NCBI GenBank assembly: GCA_963575745.1
Contig: CAUYUJ010008569.1
Span: 436,947-500,946, forward strand
From: Prorocentrum cordatum
Lineage: Eukaryota > Sar > Dinophyceae > Prorocentrales > Prorocentraceae
Reading direction: 5' to 3'
Length of the DNA: 64,000 nt
Shown here: piece by piece, positions 1-11,500 of the stretch
How the letters are laid out: every line of letters starts with the position of its first letter
Position numbering within the stretch: position 1 is the first letter of the stretch
Notes under the pieces: model-generated
Databases searched by the model: none
What the model saw: the letters and a program-made list of their open reading frames with translations, nothing else
Told to the model about the DNA's origin: nothing
Translations under genes and position numbers: made by a program

Positions 1-903
1 GGGGGCTTCGGTAGAGCTCCCTATGGGGCCACGAAACGTTGTACCGGGTGGGTGCAATTGCCACATTGAGTATGTGGGACGCATGTGGGCGGTCCCACTG
101 GGGGTTTTGGTGGAGCCCTGTATTGGGTGGGTGAAAGTGCCAAATTGCGCGTGCGGGGCGCATGCGGGCGGTCCCACGGGGGACTTCGGTGGAGCTCCGT
201 ATGGGGCCACGAAACGCTGTATTGGGTGTGGCGGACGCGTGTGGTACGCCCACGATGCGCCGTATTGGGTGTGGCGGGCGCATGTGATACCCCCACTTCT
301 GGGGCCTTAGGTGGAGCACCCCATGGGGCCACGAACCGCCGTACTGGGCGTGGCGGACGCATGCGATACCTCCTGGAGCCAGACGTGGAACCCTCTGGGG
401 CTACGAAACGCCGCACTGGGTGTGGCGGACGCATGTGGTACCCCCCCCCCTTGGGGCCTTCGGTGGAGTTCCCTATGGGGCCACGAAACGCCGTATTGGG
501 TGTGGCGGACGCATGTGGTAGCCCCGCCGGGGGTCTTAGGTGGAGCTCCCTATGGGGCCACGAAACGCCGTACTGGGTGTGGCGGGCGCATATGGTACCC
601 CCCCCCCTGGGGCCTTAGGTGGAGTTCCCTATGAGGCCACGAAACGCCGTACTGGGTGTGGCGGACGCATGTGGTACCTCCGCCTGGGGCCTTCGGTGGA
701 GCTCCCTATGGGGCCACGAACCGCCGTACTGGGTGTGGCGGACGCATGTGTGGTACCCCCCCCCCCCCCGGGGGGCCTTCGGAGGAGCTCCTTATGGGGC
801 CACGAAACGCCGTACTGGGTGTGGCGGACGCATGTGGTACCCCCCCCCCCCCCCCTTGGGGCCTTCGGTGGAGTTCCCTATGGGGCTACGAAACGCTGCA
901 CTG
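1..903 (+). repeat. 77-bp satellite A, block 1
   Basis: Tandem array with a period of about 77 bp. Each unit holds a CCCTATGGGGCCACGAAACG core, then GGGTGTGGCGGACGCATGTGGTAC and a variable C-run. The first two units differ more and carry GGGTGGGTGAAA instead. All three forward frames stay open over long stretches because the unit lacks stop codons, so the open frames are taken as non-coding. Confidence 0.93.
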
Positions 904-1036
904 GGTGGGTGAAACGCATGGAGGAATGAGGAGGGGGGAGGAGGAATGAGTGAGACGCGGGGCGCTGTGTCTTCAAAACGAAGACCCAACACCACAGGAT
1001 GGTTGGGAAAAGCAGGAGGGGCGAAAAGGATAATCC
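904..1036. repeat. Right flank of satellite A, copy 1
   Basis: The stretch after the last satellite unit (GAAACGCATGGAGGA..., then CTTCAAAACGAAGACCCAACA and GGATGGTTGGG) recurs after block 2 at 2725-2868. The satellite and its flank were therefore copied together as one segment. Confidence 0.85.
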
Positions 1037-1257
1037 TCCTTCTCGTTCTCTTTCTCCTCCTCCTCCTCCTCCTCCTCCTCCTCCTCCTCTCCTCCCTCCT
1101 CCTCCTCCTCCTCCTCCTCCTTTTTCCTCCTCCTCCTCTTCCTTATCCTCTTCCTCTTCTCCTCTTCCTCCTCCTCCTCCTCCTCCTCTCCCCTCCTCCT
1201 CATCCTCCTCCTCCTCCTCCTCCTCCTCCTCCTCCTCCTCCTCCTCCTCCTCCTCGA
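1037..1257. repeat. (CCT)n microsatellite
   Basis: Pyrimidine-only CCT array with short CTT interruptions. The same array class recurs throughout the window in both orientations. Confidence 0.95.
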
Positions 1258-1599
1258 GGAAAGAGGAGTGGCTCCCGAGGAGGGCTGATCGGGCGGGTGC
1301 CTCTGGCTGACCAGATCTGGTTTGGTGGATCCTGTGGCCTCGTTCGGGTTGGTCCCCCAGCCGCTTCCGTTTCTGCACTCTCTCCAGACCTGTTCACGTC
1401 GCGAAAACAAAACAAACACGATTTACCGGGTTTGGCCGTGTTCGGGCACCGGGGGCCCTCGCCAGGCCCCAGGACCGTCGCAGAACGATTTCGGATGAAA
1501 GCGGTATCGGGAAAAGAATCGGGACTTCTTGGAGCCCCGCAATGACTTATCCTGGCGAAAGACCCAACCATATGCAGTTGTGGGTACCGCAATTGTGAA
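1258..1599. other. Non-coding spacer with a dispersed repeat
   Basis: No gene recognised. About 1380-1470 resembles 8785-8865: both run from CAGACxTGTTC through AACACGA to a GGGCCCCAGG-type end. This marks a diverged dispersed repeat. Confidence 0.5.
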
Positions 1600-2724
1600 C
1601 ATCTCCTTCGGTTAAGTTCCCTACGGGGCCACGAAGCGCTGCACTGGGTGGGGGGGAACGCATGCGGGCGGTAGCACTGGGGCCGTCGGTGGACTTCCCT
1701 ATGGGGCCACGAAAAGCTGTACTGGGTGGGTGAAAATACCAAATTGGGTTTACGGACGCATGCGGACGGTCCCATTGGGGGCTTCGGTGGAGCTCCTAAT
1801 GGGGCCACGAAACATTGTATTGGGTGGGTGAAAAGGCCAAATTGAGTGTGCGGGACGCATGCGGACGGTCCCATTGGGGGCTTCGGTGGAACTTCCTATG
1901 GGGGCCACGAAACGCTATACCGTGTGGGTGAAACTGCCAAATTGGGCGTCTGGGGCGCATGTGGGCGGTCCCTCTGGGAGCTTCGGTGGAGCTCCATATT
2001 GGGCCACGAATCGCTGTAGTGGGTGTGGCGGACGCATGTGGTACCCCCCACTGGGGCCTTTGGTGGAGCTCCCTATGGGGCCACGAAACGCCGCACTGGG
2101 TGTGGCGGACGCATGTGGTACCCCCCCCTGGGGCCTTAGGTGGAGTTCCCTATGGAGCCACGAAACGCCGTATTGGGTGTGGCGGACGCATGTGGTACCC
2201 CCACTGGGGCCTTCGGTGGAGCTCCCGATGGGGCCACGAAACGCTGTCCCGGGTTGTGGCGGACGCATGTGGTACCCCCCAGTGGGCCCTTAGGTGGAGC
2301 TCTTTATGGGCCCACGAAACGCTGTACTGGGTGTGGCGGACGCATGTGGTACCCCCGCTTGGGGCCTTGGGTAAGTTTCCCTATGGGGCCACGAGACGCC
2401 GTACTGGGTGTGGCGGACGCATGTGGTACCCCCCCCCGTGGGGCCTTAGGTGGAGCTCCTTATGGGGCCACGAAACGCCGTACTGGGTGTGGCGGACGCA
2501 CGTGGTACCCCCCCCCCCCATGGGGCCTTCGGTGGAGCTCTCGATGGGGCCACGAAACGCTGTACTGGGTGTGGCGGACGCATGTGGTACCCCCCACTGG
2601 GGCCTTCGGTGGAGCTCCCTATGGGGCCACGAAACGCTGTATTGGGTGTGGCGGACGCATGTGGTACCCCCCAGTGGGCCCTTAGGTGGAGCTCCTTATG
2701 GGGCCACGAAACGCCGTACTGGGT
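1600..2724 (+). repeat. 77-bp satellite A, block 2
   Basis: About 14 units of satellite A. The GCGGACGCATGTG core falls near 2028, 2105, 2182 and 2260, giving a period of 77-78 bp. Length changes between units sit mainly in the poly-C run. Confidence 0.93.
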
Positions 2725-3070
2725 GGGTGAAACGCATGGAGGAGGGAGGAGGGGGAGGAGGAGAAGGAGGAGGAGGAGGAGGAGGAGACGCGGGAACTGT
2801 CTCTTCAAAACGAGGACCCAACACAGGATGGTTGGGGAAAATAAGACATCGGATGGTTGGGCTGCCTCATCCACCTCCTCCTCCTCCTCTTCCTCCTCCT
2901 CCTCCTCCTTCTCGCCTCCCCCTTCTCGTCCTCCTCCTCCTCCTCCGCCTCCGCCTCCGCCTCCGCCTCGTTCGCCCGTCTGTTCGTAGCTCAAGGAATA
3001 TGTTTGCAGCAGCCTTCCTCCTCCCTCCCTCCCTCCTTCCCTCCCTTCGCCCTCTCCGAAAGCCCGTCCC
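2725..3070. repeat. Right flank of satellite A, copy 2, and GGA/CCT low complexity
   Basis: 2725-2868 repeats 904-1036, with a GGA array inserted. CCT and CCG low-complexity sequence follows to about 3060. Confidence 0.85.
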
Positions 3071-3075
3071 TGGAA

Positions 3076-3236
3076 GCCGCGGGATGCCCCCCCGAACTGG
3101 CAGGAGGCCTACCACGCGTTCAACGTCCTCTCGGACGAGAGGCTGTCGGCCTTCATCGAGTCGTGCGCGGCCCCCGGGACCCCGCCGACCACGGATTACG
3201 TCGTCGTCGTCGTGGACGCCGGATTCCTCAACCTCA
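3076..3236 (+). CDS. Exon-like segment, unknown product
   Basis: One + frame reads about 53 residues of ordinary composition, including NWQEAYHAFNVLSDERL and DYVVVVVDAGFLNLKE. Nearly every codon ends in G or C, as in the two recognised genes here, while the other two frames read as arginine/proline-rich noise. It runs directly into a GGA array at 3236. No start, stop or clear splice site fixes its ends. I do not recognise the family; this is a possible internal exon. Confidence 0.4.
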
Positions 3237-4100
3237 AGGAGGAGGAGGAGGAGGAGGAGGAGGAGGAGGAGGAGGAAAAGAGGAGGATCACGAGGAGGAG
3301 GAGGAGGAGGAGGAGGAGGAGGGAGGAGGGAGGGAGGGAGAAGGAGGGAGAAGGAGGGAGAAGGAGGAGGAGGAGGAAGAAGAGGAGGACGAGGACGAGG
3401 ACGAGCACGAGGAGTGGGAGGCGGAGGATGAGGCGCAAGGAGGATCGAGGATGGCAGATTGTGTTGTCCTTTGCGTGGGATCTTTCCTGGGCCTCCTGGG
3501 GCTTCTGGAAGCCTCCCAGGATCTTTGGAGGCCTCACCCCTGGAGGAGGGGGGCGGGGGAAGGACTGGGGACAACTGGGAGCGCGCGAAGGGAACACGGC
3601 CAGGTCAAGCGGGTGCGAGACCTCGGAACAGTCCCCGCCGTCCCCGCACATGCGCCCGATTGGTGGCAAGACGAGAAGCGAAACAACGAGGAGGAGGAGA
3701 AGGAGTAGGAGGAGGAGGAGGACGAGGAGGAGGACGAGGACGAGGAGGACGAGGAGGAGAACGAGGAGAAGGAGGAGGAATACAAGGAGGACAAGGTGGA
3801 GGAGGAGGAGGAGGAGGAGGAGGACAACGACGAGGAGGAGGAGGAAGACGAGAAGGACGAGGAGGAGGATGAGGGGGACGAGGAGCACGAGGACGAGGAG
3901 GACGAGGAGGACGACGACGACGACGAGGAGGAGGAGGACGACGAGGAGGACGACGACGAGGAGGACGAGGAGGACGAGGAGGAGGAGGACGAGGACGAGG
4001 AGGACGAGGAGGACGAGGAGGAGGACAAGGAGGACGAGAAGGAGGAGGAGGAGGAGGAGGAGGAGGAGGAGGACGAGGAGGACGAGGAGGACGAGGAGCC
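3236..4100. repeat. (GGA)n/(GAC)n arrays with a unique island
   Basis: GGA at 3236-3410 and mixed GAG/GAC at 3690-4100. The island at 3440-3690 shows nothing recognisable. Long frames here are poly-Glu/Asp or poly-Arg translations of the repeat. Confidence 0.9.
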
Positions 4101-4440
4101 CCTTGCGCGCTCTCTCGCTGGCGGCACCTATGGCCCCTGCGCCGCGCGGCCGGGGATGGCGCAGCCGACCGGGCGCCCCCCAGCGCAGCCGACGGAGCGC
4201 AGGACCGTGAAGGGGCTGACCGCGCTCGCACGCAGCAGACGGGGGGAAGGAGAAGCGAGGTGCAGTCGGACCGAGCGGGAACTTCCGGCCCGCGTTCTCG
4301 GACGTGTCCCGCCGGCCCTCGGCGCTGTTCTGAAGCTTTTGTCCCTGCGTTCCCGACCGTGCTCCTGCCCGGGAGGCTCTCCAGAGGCGGCACCTCGCCG
4401 AGGGCGACGCGGTTCAGGGCGCAATGTTGCAGAAAGGGGC
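4101..4440. other. GC-rich spacer, nothing recognised
   Basis: Frames are open on both strands but none has convincing composition or a recognisable motif. Confidence 0.4.
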
Positions 4441-4790
4441 CCGCCGCGGATCTTGGTTGTAGGAGCAGAAGCACGAGCACGAGCAGGAGCAGGAGCAGGA
4501 ACATGAACAGGATAAGGAGCAGGATCTGGAGCAGAAGGTGGCGGAGGAGGGAGGAAGAAAGGAGGAGGAGGAGGAGGAGGAGGAGAAGGAGAAGGAGGCC
4601 ACGCGGCAGGAGGAGGAGGAGGAGGAGGAGGACGACGACGGTGACGAGGACGACCCGGAGGGGAAGAACGACGACGAGGAGGACAAGCAGGAGGAGGGGA
4701 GGAGAGGAAGGATCAGGACGAGAATGAGGGATAAGGGACGTGCGAGGGCGAGGACGAGGACAAGGAGGACGCCTGCCCAGCAGAATCCGT
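4441..4790. repeat. GGA/GAGCAG low complexity
   Basis: An interrupted GAGCAG stretch (4460-4530) is followed by GGA and GAC arrays. Confidence 0.88.
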
Positions 4791-5797
4791 GATTTGGAAG
4801 GTCGGGTGGTCGCTGGTCTGGCAGGTGGGAAGCTCCCTCTTGGTTCTTCGCCTCTTCGCCACCGCCCTAACCAGAGCCCGAGATTCAGCACTGTCAGCTT
4901 AGCCGTGCCTATGTTCAGGATTCCAGGCTGTTGCGATTTGGAAGAGACTAAGATGACGAGATGGGGCAGGATAAGTAGAAGGGTCAGGAGGAGGGGCCGT
5001 TGTCATCGTCATCGTGATCATCATCCGAGAACATGTTGGGTCAACCGATTTGGTCGTGTCCGAGAGGCATTGGGAAGCCCAAGGCTCACACTCAGGCCAG
5101 ACCCACTAATGCCCATGCCGAGCAACTCATTATCGGACTCATTCCCGCCCAGACTCATTCATTTTCAGCCACGCAGATTCGCTCATACACATACTCGTTC
5201 ATGCTCAGATCCACTCACGCCCTTACGTAACCAAACAGAGTCAGCCGGCGGTAGTCAGACCCACTGATTCTCAGACTCATACGCGGGCACATTCAGACCC
5301 AGTCATGATCAGACCCAGTCGTACTCATACCAGTACTCCTCATCCCTATTCGTTACCCCATACTTTTTGTTGTTATTCTCTACACTATATTACTAGTAGT
5401 TTTAGTACTGGTGTTGGTATTATTGCTTGCATTCTTACTTGCATTACTTTTATGTACTCCCACTCTGCCACCTAGCCAGCCGATGGCCGCCGAATCCCGG
5501 TGGTCCCATCATGCCTGCCCCCCAAAAAAACAAATCAAAACAACACAGTGCAGAAACAACGTTCGTCTTCTCAACATGGACGTTCTGTCGCCCATACTGC
5601 AGTGTGCCCTGCAACAACAAAAACGAAACAGTGCAGAAGCAACGTTCTTCTTCTTCTCAACACAGACCTTCCGGCGCCCACCTTGCAAAAGTGCGTGGCG
5701 GGAGTGGGACGGGGCGCACCTCCCGGGGTTCGCTTGGATTCCTCCGATTCGATCCGATTCGAATTCGATGGTCTCCGATTCCGATTCGATTCGGTTA
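4791..5797. other. Spacer with degenerate minisatellites
   Basis: No gene. 5085-5320 is a degenerate array related to CAGACTCACTCATG. 5535-5690 holds a tandem duplication of about 90 bp around CAGTGCAGAARCAACGTTC. 5735-5796 is a degenerate GATTC array. 5345-5460 is comparatively AT-rich. Confidence 0.6.
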
Positions 5798-5970
5798 CAG
5801 TCAGAAACCCTAATGAGGACGCGCGACTTTGCTCAGGATACCCTTGCGTCCTTCCTCTTCCTTGCTCTTGCGTCCTTGAGGTTTCCGTCGTCCGCCGCCC
5901 CAAAAATCCCAACTTCGGCTTCCAAGGGTCTTGCGTCCTTACCGCGCGTCCTTATTAGGGTTTTTGACTG
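5798..5970. mobile_element. CAGTCA-family MITE, copy 1
   Basis: The 173-bp element starts CAGTCAGAAACCCTAATGAG and ends with the inverted form CTTATTAGGGTTTTTGACTG. It is flanked on both sides by TA (5796-5797 and 5971-5972). A TA duplication and CAGT-type ends fit a Tc1/mariner-like non-autonomous element. It contains the phrase CTTGCGTCCTTACCGCGCGTCC, also seen in the copies near 48.6 and 35.0 kb. Confidence 0.82.
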
Positions 5971-7159
5971 TATGGATTCCGATCTGGGCTCCGATTTCTC
6001 AGCGGAGGCCTACCAGCCTGCCGGTGTTGGCCGGCTCGACTCCTCCCGACCCGGCTGCCGATTTCCGCCGAGCCGTTTCCTTTCGATCGCCGATCGGACT
6101 GGTCGGTTCGACTCTGGGCTCTCCTGACACCCCGCGCGAGAGGCCGAAATGTCGCGCCCTCGCCTCCGCGCCGCGCCCGTCTTCCCAGAGGAAGGGAGCC
6201 GTCGCTCGGGCGCGGCGCACCTGCTTGTCGCACGCGCTTTTTCCGCCGACGCGCGCGGATGCGCACGGAGGTGCCGCCCTCGCTCCCGGCGCCGCGCCGA
6301 TTTTGTCGCCTGAAAGCGGCGCGCCCGCCTCGGAGCGGCGCAGATCTCGGGCGACCAGAGTGCGTGTGCCGTTTTTAATACATGCTCCGCGTGCGGGATC
6401 ATGTATTGAAAATGCAGGGATCTAGTATCAAAAACACCGGTGAGCTCATGCATAGATTTATTCATCACTGAACCATGTATATTTAAATCCCATAATTTCA
6501 AAAATCCTATGGATTAAAAACTGCCCTGTACGTGTGCGCTGCTCCAAGATGGACACGACGTCGTCCATGCTGCACAATGCGCGGCGCAGGCGTGCCGGGG
6601 CAGGCATCCCTGGCGACAGGCCGGAGCGTCGCTCTCGTCCCGTCGACGCGCGCGCGGTTCAGAAAGGTCGCTCTCGCCCCGGGCGCGGCGCAGATTTGCC
6701 AGCTTGGCCTCGCCCATGCTCGGAAACTGGAGCATATGCATTACCAGTGGCGGGCGGTTTTTCAATCCCAGGACGTTTTTGAGGGTCGGGGGCGACGTCG
6801 GGGTGGTGTGGTGTATACTTGCTTCCCCGCTTCCCCGGGGAAACAACGAAGACTGTGTACACCTGGACCCCGTATACACCAGGATCCGCTTTCCTGTGCG
6901 AGATTCAGTGTGAGGCCAGAGAAAGGCGTCGGTGTATAGAGTTCGGCTCCTTACATGCTCCGAGCGCACTTTGGGTCAGAAGTGGCGCTCCAGCGCGGGC
7001 GCGGCGCAGAGCTCGTTCTCGCCGGAGGCGCACGGGAGCGGCAGCGGGGCAGCGGTCGCCGCGCGAGGGCGGGCGAAGTGCGGACCTCGCCCCAGGCGCC
7101 GCGCAGTTGGTGAGTGAAGGCGGCAATGCTGCGTCAGCGCTGTGCATTTCTCGTTATTC
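5971..7159. other. Spacer with degenerate GCGCGGCGC repeats
   Basis: No gene. Degenerate units around TCGCxCTCGGGCGCGGCGCA recur at 6140-6350, 6620-6720 and 6980-7110. An AT-richer insert at 6370-6515 includes AATACATG and CATGTATT as a short palindrome. Confidence 0.5.
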
Positions 7160-7325
7160 GGGAGGGGGAAAAACACACACAGACACAATTAATCGTCGAT
7201 CCCCAAGGATCCCCAAGAAAATATGGAAAAATATGGGAAGTGGAGGGGAACACAGAAACACGGAAAATATGGGGAATCCGGTTATTTGTGTGTAGTTATT
7301 TGTGTGTCCCAGGGCCCTTTCAGTT
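7160..7325. repeat. Dispersed repeat C, copy 1
   Basis: Shares ACACAATTAATCGTCGATCC, a run of AAATATGGRAA phrases, and TTATTTGTGTG...TCCCAGGGCCC with 16050-16205 and, more loosely, 27215-27420. The length is stable at about 160 bp, suggesting a MITE. The ends are weakly inverted. Confidence 0.7.
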
Positions 7326-7829
7326 ATCGTCGCGCCCATCGGAAGTGGTGCCGTTCCAGCCCCCGCGCGGCCCGCGCGGTCTTCGCTGGATCGTCGGAGG
7401 CGCGGCCGCGCGCGAGCGCCTCCAGCTTAATTACGAGGTGGGAGCGCGCTCCGATCCCACAAACTGCCCCAGTCACATTCAAACCCCGTCCTACCAAGAC
7501 GCACTGATCCCCAGACCCACTTGTATTCCTAATCTCGCACAGTCTGACCTATGTATATTCAGACGCGCGTATACTTAGTAACCCTTCGGTTCGGCATCAT
7601 TCACCATCTGCACGACTCGTACCTCGTCAGCTTCAGCACAACACGCAAACCAATTCGCGCAGATTCAGACACTGAGACTGGAAAACGTTGGAAGAATGAT
7701 GCTCTCCGTGCTCAACAGGTCTTTGCACCGCGCAAACCTGCAGCATGCCAATATTATGGTCATCTACGTGCTGTACTTGCGACATTGGTAAGGTCAAAGC
7801 ACCCCATCACACACCTCGCGTGGTTTGTC
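7326..7829. other. Spacer, nothing recognised
   Basis: Mixed-composition sequence with no convincing frame or motif. Confidence 0.4.
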
Positions 7830-7985
7830 ATCCTTCCCCCGCCTCCTCCTGTTTCCCCCTGTCGTGCTATTCCGCCTCTTCCTCCTCCGCCTCTTCCTCC
7901 TCCTCCTCCTCCTCCACTTCCTCCTCCTCCTCCTCCTCATCCTCCTCCTCCTCCTCCTCCTCCTCCTCCTCCTCCTCCTCGTTAT
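7830..7985. repeat. (CCT)n microsatellite
   Basis: CCT array with sparse interruptions. Confidence 0.93.
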
Positions 7986-8188
7986 CATCGTGCTGCGAAG
8001 GTGTTGGACCGCCGTCTTTAAGGCATCATCATCATCCACCACCGCAACCAACATCGTCTTGCCCATCCCTCGCGTGATCTTCCCCTCCGCCCCCCCCTCC
8101 TCCGCATCCCCTCACGTCTTCCTCCCACACTCCCCTCGTCCCTCGTCCCCCTTCTCCGCCCTCGCCCTCCTCCAGCCCGTCCCTTGTT
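7986..8188. other. Pyrimidine-rich spacer
   Basis: C/T-rich sequence with no feature beyond the flank of the next element. Confidence 0.4.
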
Positions 8189-8346
8189 CTAAGTCGGGCG
8201 TGTCCCTCTACAGGAGGGATATTCACAATGGTCAAAAAATAGTCTGGGACGATGTTTTGAATATGTTTGAGCATTGGGGGAGCATGTTTGGTGTATTTTC
8301 AGTTGTTCGCCCAAAAGAACCCTGTAGTGGGACATGCCCGACCTGA
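8189..8346. mobile_element. GTCGGGC MITE, copy 1
   Basis: The left end is CTAAGTCGGGCGTGTCCC; the right end reads inverted (GGGACATGCCCGACCTGA). The flanking 8-mers CCCTTGTT (8181-8188) and TCCTTGCT (8347-8354) match at 6 of 8 positions. The family is described under copy 5 (20670-20838). Confidence 0.8.
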
Positions 8347-8584
8347 TCCTTGCTCCCTGAACTCACCTCCCTCCCGTCCATCCTCCTCCCCCCGTTCCCG
8401 CCAGCACTCGGAGGTCCACGGGTCGACGAGTGCGCCTGTGGGAGGGGCGCAGCCCCAAATCTGGGGCTCCTGCGCAAGGCACGCTCGGCGAAGAAGCCCG
8501 CAAGATCTCCTCGCTCACACGCACCCGCAGGGGGAGTTCTCGGCCGAACCCTTACCTCCATGCCTCCGCCCTCCGCTCGCCTCG
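8347..8584. other. Spacer, nothing recognised
   Basis: GC-rich, with frames open on both strands but no motif. Confidence 0.35.
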
Positions 8585-8664
8585 GCCATCCGAGGCCTGG
8601 AGCAGTACCCGAAGATAGACAAGCGCGCCAGGAACAGGCTGGAGAAGGCTCTCGTGGACAACAG
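8585..8664 (+). CDS. Exon-like segment, unknown product
   Basis: One + frame reads a charged, helix-like stretch (GLEQYPKIDKRARNRLEKAL, then VDNRR). About 22 of 26 codons end in G or C. It then runs into an alternating GCGCAC array, so the true exon end must lie near 8664. The family is not recognised and both ends are guesses. Confidence 0.35.
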
Positions 8665-8735
8665 GCGCGCGCTCGCGCACGCGCGCGCGCACGCGCGCGC
8701 GCACGCGCGCCTCCCGCGCGCACGCCGCGCGCGCC
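8655..8735. repeat. Alternating CG/CA array
   Basis: Alternating purine-pyrimidine GCGCGCAC repeats, the sequence class prone to Z-DNA. Confidence 0.85.
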
Positions 8736-8894
8736 CGGCTGCGCCGCCCAGAGGACGATCGAGCGATCCCCTCCTTCGCTTCCCCAGACATGTTCGCGTC
8801 GTGGCAAGAACACGACGGACGGCTTTTGACCGCTCTCGGCATGGGGGCCTTCGCCGGGCCCCAGGCCGTCAAAGGATGGCCTGGGATGACAAAG

Positions 8895-9130
8895 TCTAGG
8901 CCTCTTAAATGGGGTCGGAGTAGATGGGGTCGGAGGATCGCGCCGCATCGCCAATACATCGGCGATGTATCGGCAATGCGGCTCAATGTGGAGCCACGCT
9001 GGCGTCGCCGAGGCATCGCCGATGTCGCCGATGCATCGCCAATGCATCGGCGGTGTATCGCCGATGTGTCGGCGATGCGGCGCGAATCTCCGACCCCACC
9101 TACTCAGACCCCATCTAGGAGGCCTCTAAG
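8895..9130. mobile_element. Foldback element F, full copy
   Basis: Long inverted ends: AGGCCTCTTAAATGGGGTCG on the left against the inverse of ATCTAGGAGGCCTCT on the right, continuing inward through GGGGTCGGAGxATCGCGCCG to a core of repeated ATCGGCGATG/CATCGCCGAT. A related shorter copy forms the 120-bp intron at 28241-28360. Confidence 0.8.
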
Positions 9131-9840
9131 AGGCGGCCTTGGAGAAAGGCTCGGGACCCTGGGGGCACCGCACCCAAAAATCACGACGTCGGATGCGTTG
9201 GCCTCTGTGCCTCGCCCGTGTCCTCCCCGTGAGGGTTTTTTGGCGCCCGCGCCGCGGGGATCCCGGGTGGTCAGTGTCTCCTCCTCCTTCTCTTCCTCCT
9301 CCTCCTCCTCCTCCTCCTCCTCTCCTCCTCCTTCTCCTCGTGATCCTCCTCTTTTCCTCCTCCTCCTCCTCTTCCTGCTCCTCCTCCTCCTCCTCCTCCT
9401 TCTCCTCCTCCGCTTCCTCCTCCTCTTCCTCCTCCTCCTCCTCATGCGACTACACTGCGAGTCGCGCATCGAAGACGCCCACAGCGAGTCACCGCCGCCC
9501 GCTGCCTTTCTGGAAACGCCCGCGCGACCAGACGTGAGGCCCAGATTGGCCAAGCAGTTGGACCGCGCGTTCCCCCAGCCGCGGCGGAAAGCCTTGGTGG
9601 AGGAAGAGGGGGAGGAGGAGACGGACAGGAAGGAGGTTGTGGAGGAGGAGGAGGAGGAGGAAAAGAGGAGGATCACGAGGAGAAGGAGGAGGAGGAGGAG
9701 GAAGAGAAGAGAAGAGAAGAGAAGAGAAGAGAAGAGAAGAGAAGAGAAGAGAAGAGAAGAGAAGAGAAGAGAAGAGAAAGAGGAGGAGGAGGAGGAGGAG
9801 GAGACGGGCAGGAAGGAGGAGGAGCAGGAGGAGGCCGCTT
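9131..9840. repeat. CCT, GGA and (AGAAG)n arrays
   Basis: CCT array at 9275-9440, GGA arrays at 9598-9705 and 9778-9835, and a near-perfect 5-bp (AGAAG)n array at 9705-9778. Between them, 9443-9600 is unique and open in one + frame (starting MRLHCESRIEDAHSE) but is not recognised. Confidence 0.85.
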
Positions 9841-10735
9841 GAGGGCCTCGTTGTCTCAGGGGCGATCGTGCGGGCCTCTGGTGCCGCCGCGGGCGTGCGA
9901 GAGCCCGAAAGTACAGGCAGACGAAGATCCTTTGATACCGAACGCGCTGGGGCGATGTTCGCCTCTGGCGGGCGGCGTGGCCAGCGTGTACTGCTCCATG
10001 CTCGCGCGACGCCTCGTCGCTGCCACGTGCGCGCGGCGGCGGCCCTGACGTTTCCCTCTCGCACCGTGCTGTTGAGCACCGGGTGTGCAGTTCCCCCTCG
10101 GAGCCGTCTTGGAGCTGTCGCGGAGGCCATCTGCTGCCGCTTTGGGGGCCCTCCCAGCCGGCTTGCCATCCCGGAAGCGTCTTGGGGCCAGCTCGGATCA
10201 ACTTGTGGGGATGCCGGCGGGCTGGGCCGAGACCCCGCGAGGCCTTGAAGCTTGCAGCTTCCCTCGGGGATCGCGCCCCCCCCCGAAGGACTGGCCCAGA
10301 AGCGAAGCCCCCGCCAAAGGAGAGGGGCCCCGAAGACAAGGAGGCGCACGCGCGCGCGTTGGGAGCCGCCGCCGCCGCCGCCGCCGAGGGCGGCGGCGTC
10401 GACGGCGTCGTCGGCGTCGTCGGCGCCGCGCGCGCGTCCGCACGCGCGCGCTCGCGCCGACGCGGGCGCGGCGGCAGCGGCTGGCGGCTCGGAGCGCCGC
10501 GCGGCCGCCCCCGCGCGCCGGAAGCTGCCGCGGCGGCCCTGCGGCGGCGATGCCGCCGCGGCGCCCCGGCAGCGCGAGGGCGAGGCGGGTCGTCGGCGCC
10601 GTCGGGGTCGTCGTCGCCGCGGCCGCCACCGCCGTCGTCGGTGCCGCCGCCGCCGCCGTCCTCCCCTCCTCCTCCTCCTCCTCCTCCTCCTCCTCCTCCT
10701 CCTCCTTCTCCTGCGCCATCCTCCTCCTCCCTCCT
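9841..10735. other. GC-rich spacer with GCC and CCT arrays
   Basis: No recognised gene. 10360-10665 is dominated by GCC/GTC-type trinucleotides and 10665-10735 is a CCT array. The + frame at 9900-10045 has a short stretch (GGVASVYCSMLARRLVAATC) that might be coding but ends in a stop and matches nothing I know. Confidence 0.5.
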
Positions 10736-10739
10736 TCCG

Positions 10740-10894
10740 AGGAGCAAGAGGTCATGAGTCATGATGGTGGTGCTTTCCAGGATTTCCGGGGGGGGGGCCC
10801 AGATTTCTCCATCTCTCCCGATGATCCGCACTGGCAGCGCCGGCCGCAGGATGCTCTGGAGATCATGGAACGCATCCTGAGCAAAGTCCATCAT
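10740..10894 (-). CDS. Exon-like open frame, ambiguous strand
   Basis: The minus strand reads from ATG at 10894 about 52 residues of balanced composition (MMDFAQDAFHDLQSIL, later VRIIGRDGEIWAPPPEIL), with mostly G/C third positions, into the CCT array. The + strand is also open (QDALEIMERILSKVHHD) with weaker codon bias. Product unknown. Confidence 0.25.
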
Positions 10895-11500
10895 GACATC
10901 AGTATTGCCCTACTCCTCCCTACTCGTACTAAAGCGTTGTTTTTCCCCCATCGCCGCTGCCCTCATCTTCGCCGCGGCCGCCACCGCCGTCGTCAGCAGC
11001 ACCGCCGTCGCTGCCGCAGAAGGAGCACGCGTACCCCGACCTCCTCTTGGTTGCATAGAAATCGCGACGGACGGTGGTTGCCTATTGTCTGCCTCTGAGG
11101 GCCCTCCCCGGGACCAGGGACCTTCAAACATTGCTCCCAGGGAAAAGGTCGAGGCTTCCAGGGACCCGTACTGAAAAAATCGGACATCACATGCCTAGGG
11201 AGGGGTTCGCGCCCCCCTTGTCCTTCCCCATCTCTGGTTAATTCAAGCTTCGCGCGGCCCGCTTAGCTTCGACCGGAAGAGGTGCGCTCTCGACCCGCGA
11301 ATCAAAAAATGTCTAGGGAGGCCCCGCAGAGCCCCCAGAGGGCCGAGCGGGGCCCGTGCCCAGGAGCTCCCGCACAGCCTGGGGATTTCCCGCGCAGGCA
11401 TCCCTCCCGTCATGGCCCAGAGAGGTTGCCGCCTTGATATTCCACGTCCTTGGGTCCAGTGCAGTCCGCGGGCAGCTTGCTGCTCGGCCCGCTCATAGTG
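10895..11500. other. Spacer, nothing recognised
   Basis: Contains a CGCCGCCACCGCCGTCGTC-type low-complexity patch near 10970-11020 and two similar GTCTAGGGAGG/GCCTAGGGAGG phrases (11190 and 11315). No gene. Confidence 0.4.

Noticed and set aside
1-2724. Long open frames across satellite A, with GPRNAVLGVADACGTP-like protein repeats
   Set aside because: Several forward frames are open at once, unit length is not a multiple of three, and the C-run length changes freely, so no frame is kept.
3690-4100. Poly-Glu/Asp and poly-Ser 'proteins' over GGA and GAC arrays (also at 19.7, 36, 41 and 63.4 kb)
   Set aside because: Direct translations of trinucleotide microsatellites; every frame is open and composition follows the repeat.
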